64,000 nt of DNA from Aporrectodea caliginosa (Eukaryota > Annelida > Clitellata > Crassiclitellata > Lumbricidae): positions 435,001 to 499,000 of the forward strand of contig JACEVL010000295.1 of assembly GCA_020284085.1 (NCBI GenBank), in the 5' to 3' direction. The first letter of the stretch is position 1. The number at the start of each line of letters is the position of its first letter. This document shows, piece after piece, positions 57,042 through 64,000 of the stretch. The notes under the pieces were generated by a model. It made no database searches and had not been told where the DNA came from. It saw only the letters and a program-made list of their open reading frames with translations. A program made the translations under genes and the position numbers.

Positions 57042-57237
57042 CAGTGGCGGCCTTTGACAATCTTTGACAGTTTTGTGCTATAGGCAAGGACAAAACTGCA
57101 GCCCCTTACTCATAAATGACATCTTTTTGACGGAAGTGATCATCATATATTTGCCTGAATTTGCCGCCACTTGCAAAATGACGCTCTAGGCAGTCGCCTA
57201 TATATCGCCTAATCGCCTATACTTAAAGTCGGCACTG
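57042..57237. mobile_element. Short hAT-like MITE
   Basis: Ends CAGTGGCGGCCTTTGACAAT and, inverse, CAGTGCCGACTTTAAGTAT. Flanks ATGGTATG and AGGATATG match at 6 of 8 positions. Inside is a small repeat of CGCCTATA. Confidence 0.65.
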
Positions 57238-57239
57238 AG

Positions 57240-58530
57240 GATATGGTGGCAGTCTTGTCCTTGGCTTATCTGCTGATTTTGATGCTGTGGCCATTCTCTT
57301 CTTTTGTATCGTTTCCAGCCCTCAATGGTTTGGGGTTTCTGGTCCTGAACTGAATTCGCTTGCTAATTATCTTAGTCCACGCATTTAATCAATATATTTA
57401 AAATGGTAATTATTCGTCTTGATGCTCTTCTTGATTCTACTGTGCTTCTAACTAAGTAAAGGGTATTTTAAGTCGTCATATATGTACAGTTGTGGCATAT
57501 GCAGAATTACACGTCATATTCTCATGTCTTAGAGGATATGTCTGGCAAACGCATTGGTCTCGAGTCGCGATGATTGTTGTAACTCGCTTCTTGTTGGTAT
57601 CACAAAGTCAAACATACTGAAACTCCAGAGTTCAGAACTCTGGCTACAACCATAACTATTACGTCAAAATTAACATGAACACATACCCATGTACTTAAAT
57701 CGTTCTGCATTGGCTTCCTGTTCAGCAAAAGAATGGATTTGTTTTTGTTTCTGGGGCTCATAGTTTATAAACTATTAACAGTCTTTGTTCCTCAGAATAA
57801 TCATTATTGAACTAGGTCATCTGACTATCTGTCTCTGATCATATCTAACACACACGCACACACGCACACACACACTGTCTCTCTATCTCTATCTCTATCT
57901 CACTGTATCTGTCCGATCTACTCAATACCTTATCGCTTATGTCATTTTAATTATAATTTTCAACCTAATAAATACTTTAAGGTTGTTGAAACCAATTGAC
58001 ACTACAGGCCGTGGTGATTGACTAAATATTCACACGGGATGTTGATCTGATATACTGTTTGGTGTTGGTGACTTGGTGTGCCATCTGTTGATTCCTTGTG
58101 CATTAGATACAGCGCGATATAAGTCATTTGCTGCTAACAGTAAATAGTAGGCTAGTCGAGGCATCATCTGGCAAGAAGTGGACTGTTTTTAGACTCTATA
58201 AAATTTATTATAATATAAGCCAGATGTATAAATCGAGTATTAGAATGAGGATTGGGTCACATTTAGGCGTCGTATGTCTTAATGCAAATGCTAATGTGTA
58301 TGGAGATCATCCCTGTTATAAGTTGATTATAACTAAAAGAAAGAATATAGCTGAGAGCACATTGGCACACCAACGCCAAACAGAATATAGCCGAGAGCAC
58401 ATTGACAGCCCTTTCAGATAGAGGATGCTCGATGTTAGCCAACTGCATGGAGCTACACGTATGCAAAAGTCGGCTGGTGATGACTAGGAAACGTAAACAG
58501 ACTTAAAACAGGAAGCCAATGCAAAACCTA
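57240..58530. other. No gene seen; simple repeats
   Basis: CACACGCACACA and TCTATCTCTATC tracts lie at 57848-57905. A duplicated block AGAATATAGC(T/C)GAGAGCACA with TTG occurs at about 58343 and 58382. Confidence 0.5.
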
Positions 58531-58534
58531 TAGC

Positions 58535-58757
58535 GCATTGGATAACACACTGGCATAGAGAGCGAGAAGTACCGAGTTCGAGTCCCGTAGGGTGGACATG
58601 CTTTGCAGGCTGTCTGTTCTGTTAGTAGTTAAGATTTATGTCTTCTGTCATTTGTGTTCTCGTGAATTGTTTCAATTGAATAATTGTACACTGTAACCGG
58701 TTGCGGTTTGTCAACCGGATTGTTTCAATAAACGAAAATATTATTATTATTAATACT
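58535..58757 (+). mobile_element. tRNA-headed SINE, full length
   Basis: A-box region GCGCATTGGATAACACACTGG, B box GAGTTCGAGTCCC, body CAGGCTGTCTGTTCTGTTAG, AGTTAAGATTTA, and a tail of CAATAAACGAAAATATTATT plus ATTATT. It matches the minus-strand copy at 44580-44840. Confidence 0.82.
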
Positions 58758-58799
58758 AACATACCTATACAAAGCGAATCAATATTCATTCCGAGAATT

Positions 58800-59108
58800 C
58801 ATTCATTCATTTTGAGAGGCGCTCCCAGCCCAACCATGGCTTAACAGAGACTTACGTAGCTGGCTGAAAACAGGCATATTGGGGCGAGGCAGTAAGTGCA
58901 GCTCGAGTGGGAGCCCATTCCAGGTGGAGGGACCAACAATCGAGAAGACTCGGCGCTGTTTGAGAGATGAGCGGGCCCGTGGGACAAGAAGCTCTCCCTT
59001 GACCGAGGAGCGCAGGAAGCGAGGTCGGCGACAGGCCGTAGATCTGTAGCACGCGTGGACCAAACACACAAGGCCTGTAGCCCTCCTGTCAATTTCAAAG
59101 CCTTCGTG
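58800..59108 (-). mobile_element. LINE 3' end, frameshifted
   Basis: Minus strand: RSSVKGELLVPRARSSLKQR, RVFSIVGPSTWNGLPLELH, QLRKSLLSHG, then GGGAGCGCCTCTCAAAATGA and (ATGA)n. It is the same family as 56520-56935, with frame changes near its 5' side. Confidence 0.8.
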
Positions 59109-59650
59109 GACATAACATAACATAAATATAACATAACAAGGGTTTACAGTGATTAAGAAGACCGAAGAACCACTACAAGTAGCCTAACCTGCTAGCTTCC
59201 TCTTAAAAGCTGTCATAGTGTCTACTGAGACAGTACCATTATCCAGATCACTCCACGAGTCTGTAACTCTTGCACTGAAGAAGTTCTGCTCTAACGTTCC
59301 TTTCGGTTTCTTAAATAATTTATACCTATGCCCCGAGTTGCCTTGTTTGGTGCTAATTCAAAAAACCTTCTCCCCGCACTGCCTCCGTTCCAGTAATAAT
59401 CTTGTAGGCTTCAATTAGGTCTTCTCTGCTCCTCCTTCTCTCTAATGTTGTTACTTGTTAGTTCCACCTCTCAAGTCTCAACCTTTCTTCATAGCTCAAA
59501 TCCTTGTAACCTCAAATCACTTCTGTAGCTCTTCTTTGCACTTTCTCCATGTTTTCCGTGTCCTGTTTCAGGTATGAATTCCATACCTGGATGCAGTATT
59601 CCAACTGTGGCCTAACCAATGATTTGTACAACCTCAGTATGTAGGTCTAT
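59109..59650 (-). mobile_element. LINE ORF2 3' part (second family)
   Basis: Minus strand, in broken frames: LRLYKSLVRPQLEYCIQVWN, KQDTENMEKVQRRATEVI, LSYEERL, TLERRRSREDLIEAYKIITG. These are the C-terminal RT and post-RT motifs of non-LTR elements. The 3' tail is CATAA-rich (59110-59140). It is the same family as 52370-52870. Confidence 0.82.
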
Positions 59651-60850
59651 CCTTTTCGCTGGTGACTATTGTCCTTATTTAGGGGTTGACTGCTGTGGCG
59701 TATGATCAATCGAAGGCTTGCACTCATTGACACGGGTAATTTATGTCTGTAATTTGGTAATTGATGTCTGTATAGGATATTACCAATTAGACTGATAGTC
59801 ACAGCACTTGGAGGTACTTCGGCTCATATTTACCGACGTTGGACAGCCTAATTGAACATCTAATGCTGCAAGGTATCGGTAATCGCACCGCTCTCTCAAG
59901 TCATCGGTAATCGCACCGCTCTCAAGCCACCTGTGTGAATGCTTAGCCACATGTCAATTTTTTAATGGTGTTGGGTTCTCGATATACTTAACAGTTGTTG
60001 TTTCATCGTCTTCGTTACCGTCGTCTCTGTTTATCAACTGCATGTCTACATCGCAACTGAACTGTATAGATTAGGCCAATGACCAAGTCGCTCGTCTGCT
60101 GCATAGGTAAGCGCACGGCTGGACATCATTATTTTCGCAGACCAGATGCCAGAAGACTAATCAGGGTTCCTCCTCCTCCTTAATAGTGTCTGTACACAGC
60201 ATCCAAGCCGCACGCACACACAGTCAGCATCTTGGTAATGGGCCTAATCTTCGCTTCTGTCCACATTTTAGGCACAGCTGTCCATGAGCATCTCGTAAAG
60301 TACATTTCCCCTTAGAAGTCGCCCTTGGCTTATGCCTTGTATAGACCTACATTACAAAAACGGCGATACATAGGCCTAATGTGTTTTAAATGCGTTACAT
60401 GGTACATGGTCCTCTGTGATATGTCTGATTTTACCATCTTACTTACTTACCATTCCTGCAGGCGCTTTGTTTGTTTTTCGGATTGAGCCCTGGACGCTAA
60501 GCTCTAACGCTTTATTCGACATTTCAGCCCTGGCAGTCGACGAGTCAACATCACTTGGTCTCTTCTCAATCAGTCACATTTCACACCACATAGCAAAGCG
60601 TTCTCTTAGACCCATTACCAGTTTACCATCAGACCTCGAAGTAGGCAACTCCGCCACGGCAATTGGTTCTTTACCTTACCATCTCTACCATTTGTCGTGC
60701 CAGTCCCAAGCCTGGTTAAGGAGGAGGGTTCCGCTTTTGTACCATCCTGGGTCCAGTTTTTACCTTGTTCTGTTGTGTTGCGGATGATACTGGGCCGTCT
60801 ATGGGGCGGGTTATGTCTGATCGGATGGTCACCTAGTGTGGCCATTACCT
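59651..60850. other. No gene seen; one dispersed-repeat copy
   Basis: GCCAGTCCCAAGCCTGG plus AAGGAGGAGGG at 60697-60730 is an inverted copy of the 4140 repeat. TCGGTAATCGCACCGCTCTC occurs twice at about 59876 and 59903. No exon is supported. Confidence 0.5.
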
Positions 60851-60863
60851 TTATTTCAATCAG

Positions 60864-61740
60864 TTAACGAAGCAACAGATTGACAGTGCCATGGATTGAA
60901 TGGAGGTAACAGATCAAATCTACAAGAACATGTACGCTTTTCAATTGTTCCACCACACTTTCCTTAGTAAACATTATCTGTGTTAATTCTCTTCCATCAC
61001 TGTCTACAAATGCCTGTTTGGGTTCGGGGATGTTTCTTAAATCTTCCAATTGTTGATTACTTCAGCAGCTTCCGCATCATCCACAATAACTTCTCCATTC
61101 TCCTCTTCCTTTTTCAATGGCCCTACCGTTTTGCTTTCTTTTTCTGCTTGCTTCTAACCTAGCCGTAGAAATTCTTGCTGTCCTCTTTTACATTTCTCGA
61201 TAGCTTCTGCACAAAGCTTTTAATTGATTCCTTGTTTGCATTATTACAGATGTTTGTTTATTCAGATACTTAATTGAATATATATTCTCAAGTCTTGCTG
61301 CATTCTCACAAACCACTCCATTCTTTGTTTCCTCCTTCAACTTCTGAAAATTCTGCCAAGCTTTGTTATTTGTCCTTCCTTGCGTATTACCCAAGGCCTC
61401 TCCTCATGTTGGTTCTTTTGCACTTGGGTATGTTTTCCTCAATAATCTCTCTCATAACGTCATTGAACTTCTTCCAAGCATCATACACTCCCACACCGCT
61501 TACTGCATTTTCCAAATCCTTTTCCTTCAGCCTTTTCCTCGCTAATTCATAGTCTGCTTTAAAGGAATTGGGACATAGGCTTTGACTTTCTGAGTCTGCT
61601 CCATGACTAATTCCCATCTGACAACCTGCTGATCACTAATGCTAAAATGCTCGCCCACACTGACATTCTCTACCATATTTTCATCAGATGTTATCCAAAT
61701 ATTGTCCCCCCTGGTTGGCTCCATAACATGCTGTTGCATA
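60864..61740 (-). mobile_element. LINE ORF2 linker region, frameshifted
   Basis: Minus strand, three overlapping frames: DYELARKRLKEKDLENAVSG, DAWKKFNDVMREIIEENIPK; GRTNNKAWQNFQKLKEET then NKQTSVIMQTRNQLKALCRS; SVVEQLKSVHVLVDLI. This is the segment between endonuclease and RT in CR1/L2-like elements (W..F......I....P....). It may be the upstream part of the same insertion as 59109-59650, with the RT core deleted. Confidence 0.75.
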
Positions 61741-61849
61741 AGCTGGCATCAATAAAATCCAAGAATATCCTATCCTTTTCTCTCTCCCCTTCTAATTTTC
61801 CCAATCAATATGGACGGAAGTGTATTTTTAATGCATAACACTGCATGGA

Positions 61850-62103
61850 TTATGTGTCACAGAATTATACACGAAGATACGTTACTTAAAATGGCTGTTA
61901 ACTCTACAATAGGCCATTTATCATGCAGCTTAAGTGGCCGCCCGCGTAGCCTATATCTCATATACGATGGCCTAGACTCCCTTGGGCGCAGTTTCGCATC
62001 TCTTCTTAATGCAAATGGTAATGTGTTCCCTCGTTTTGTGAGATATGCTTCGAGTAACGCATCTATAAAAGGCCATAATCGAGAGATAATACGATGACAC
62101 AAC
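61850..62103. repeat. Possible 250-bp foldback element
   Basis: TGTGTCACAGAATTATACACG (61853) and, inverse, TGTGTCATCGTATTATCTCTCG (ending at 62102) form imperfect inverted ends. AGGCCATTTATC and AAAGGCCATAATC are a second inverted pair inside. No target duplication is clear. Confidence 0.4.
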
Positions 62104-63880
62104 GAACATAACGTCTGCTTTCAATATACACCCACTCGTACTGCGACCTTCATCCAGGGTGAGAATGGCCGGGGGTTGAGAGGGGGTTCAAACCCCCAGT
62201 CTTTCTTAGGACCCCGCAGAAGTCTTTATTGCACACCCAAACTCCGCATGGATCAAAGTCCGACCGCCCCCCCGTTTTTTTACAATTCTCATACTGCCTT
62301 CATCCCTGTGACACGGTTGGATTTGCCAGCTGTTGTTTGCCAGTTCGACTCCTTTAGGCGAAGGGTTAATCTCCCCTTCCGGCGGACTCCGTGGTGAAGT
62401 TCAGTCCCTTTACACTCGCATCGAGAGTATAATTATACCTTGAGAAGTGTAGACCTATAAAAACTATACTAGGGCTCATAACGCGTTTGGAAAGGGCCGA
62501 GTCTAAATGTGTTGCCTTGGCATACTTCCCCGGGAGCCCCTGCAGGCCCCCAAATAGATGGTGTGGGTAGTAGTTAATAAGTGATAATCTATCATACTTT
62601 AAGAAGGCAACGCTTTAGAAAGATATATCGTCAACAGCTAGTGTGTTCTAGTCTTATTTTGCTTTGCCACTTTGTTATAAGTGAAAAACGTCAAGTCGGT
62701 GTCTTGAAATTGGCCTCGGCCTTCCATCACAGACTAACAATAATTCTAAGATCAACCATACTTAAGAGGCTCGATACCCATGCAGACCTCTATATAATTA
62801 TTTGGTACATTTCAGTGCTATCCTTGCGTTCATAGGCGGTAACTGAGACCTTGGACTTAATGTTATTCCACTTGTAAAATTTCGTCACATCCGCCAAAGT
62901 CTCGAGAATGAATCCACCTGCCTGCATGACCTTTTGGGTCTTGACCTGGAAGTTGGAACCGATTTTCCCCCACCGCCTAACGGTTTTGTTTTGACTGAGC
63001 AGTGATCAGCGCCTATAAAATAACCTGGTTCCCGAGACTTAGCTTTTGTCGGCGCTAAAGTAGGTCTAATTTTGAGATTACGAATAGGCCTACGATTGCG
63101 ATCCTCTCTCTGGTCTCCCTGATAATTAATCGGACTCGGAACTTCCTCTGACTATCTTTAATCGCATATCTCATCTGTAGCACCGAATAATATCATCATA
63201 GCCTATATTCGTTTAATGTGTTAACAACAGACATAACGCTGTAGGTGTACATAAAAAATACATCTAGATAATAGTATGAATTAACAATTATCGCTTAGTA
63301 AGAGTTCAGGAATAACATACGAGATATAAAATTTCGTGAGTCCTTGTCAGGAAGGTTAAAGTTATGTGGTCTGAGTCGTCTGACCCTAAGAAAATAGGGC
63401 GTAAAATGTTGGTTAGTACATTATAGTACATTATTATACAGCGCTACAATGCTACATGGTTACATTAGACTAGAAAATATTGGATTAGCTTGATTTAGTT
63501 GCACCTGTTCATTGCATTTTAATTTTCAACCTAATTATAACTTCTTTTAACAGAGAGCCGCCCTAAGAATTAAGGGCAGCTCAGGAGCCGTATGCCAATC
63601 GCGTTGTAATTTTTGCAGATTCATTTGCCCCAGAAAATGAGACAATATTAATTTTATTCAAACTAAATATAGCAGAATAACCGTTAAAGTAAATGAAGAT
63701 AATTTTTATGGTGAAAACCTAATTATCATAATACATGGGCTACAGTCCTACACTACAATACAAACAAACTATGTTTTAAGTTCATTCAGTTTTATTCTGA
63801 TGGCTACACCTATCAAACAAGAAACTCAATTGATTTCTTACGACCCTCTTTATGCACACACTAATGCTCGATTATTCACA
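62104..63880. other. No gene seen; LINE 3'-end fragment at 62930-63180
   Basis: TTTTGTTTTGACTGAGCAGT, GCGCCTATAAAATAACCTGG and CTCTCTCTGGTCTCCCTGAT, CGGACTCGGA match the LINE ends at 5725-5860 and 47330-47405. The rest is AT-rich and without recognisable exons. Confidence 0.5.
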
Positions 63881-63884
63881 ATTC

Positions 63885-64000
63885 AATGTAGCCTACTGGA
63901 TCCCATTTTTGGAATGCTCTTCCTACATTATATGCAGCGCCAAACAAACGCTAGGCTATTCAAACATAAACTCCACCTTTATTTACTTGAAGACACTTCC
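63885..64000 (+). mobile_element. LINE ORF2 C-terminus, cut by window edge
   Basis: In shifting frames the plus strand reads FWNALPTLYAAPN, then LFKHKLHLYLLEDTS, resembling the WN.LP....... and FK..L...L ending of ORF2. The tail is outside the window. Confidence 0.5.

Noticed and set aside
58803..59134. Three overlapping minus-strand frames as possible host genes
   Set aside because: They are pieces of a frameshifted LINE ORF2 C-terminus.

Overview
The window looks like nuclear DNA of an animal: AT-rich, intron-rich and dominated by decayed transposons. The density of non-LTR retrotransposon 3' ends, tRNA-headed SINEs, hAT miniature elements and the palindrome TAGGCCTA suggests a marine invertebrate, most likely a deuterostome (echinoderm, hemichordate or cephalochordate). 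The exact group cannot be fixed from sequence alone.

Three host loci are supported. (1) At the left edge (588 to 1, minus strand) is the 5' part of a Mab-21/cGAS-like nucleotidyltransferase with all three expected metal-binding acids. (2) Between 18.9 and 36.0 kb are pieces of a CLPTM1L-like membrane protein gene: three intact 5' exons on the minus strand (20690-18957), an inverted and damaged copy of the first two exons on the plus strand (33645-36050), and an isolated C-terminal exon (25219-25104, minus). The two 5' copies, introns included, are the arms of a large inverted duplication around an ~11 kb spacer. (3) From 38078 to 52140 (plus) lies a complete 13-exon cytochrome P450 of the CYP46A (cholesterol 24-hydroxylase) type, 511 codons, with all signature motifs. 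An orphan exon encoding a signal peptide (54953-55055, plus) is a weaker fourth candidate.

Layout: 0.6-12.4 kb is a field of decayed dispersed repeats with a piggyBac-like MITE, SINE heads and LINE 3' ends; 12.4-18 kb is satellite-like (a 22-bp minisatellite of about 1.4 kb followed by larger duplications); 18.9-36 kb is the CLPTM1L inverted duplication with several hAT insertions, one nested in another; 36-38 kb is the P450 upstream flank with a 185-bp tandem repeat and a hairpin; 38-52 kb is the P450 gene, whose introns carry hAT, SINE, LINE and Mutator-like insertions; 52-64 kb is mostly LINE fragments.

The most unusual signals are in the P450 gene. Three of its twelve introns need GC rather than GT donors. 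A 35-bp minisatellite runs directly into the acceptor of the heme-binding exon and appears to be built from the acceptor's own polypyrimidine tract. The same intron carries a spacerless 76-bp perfect palindrome. I see no operon, CRISPR array or other prokaryotic feature.
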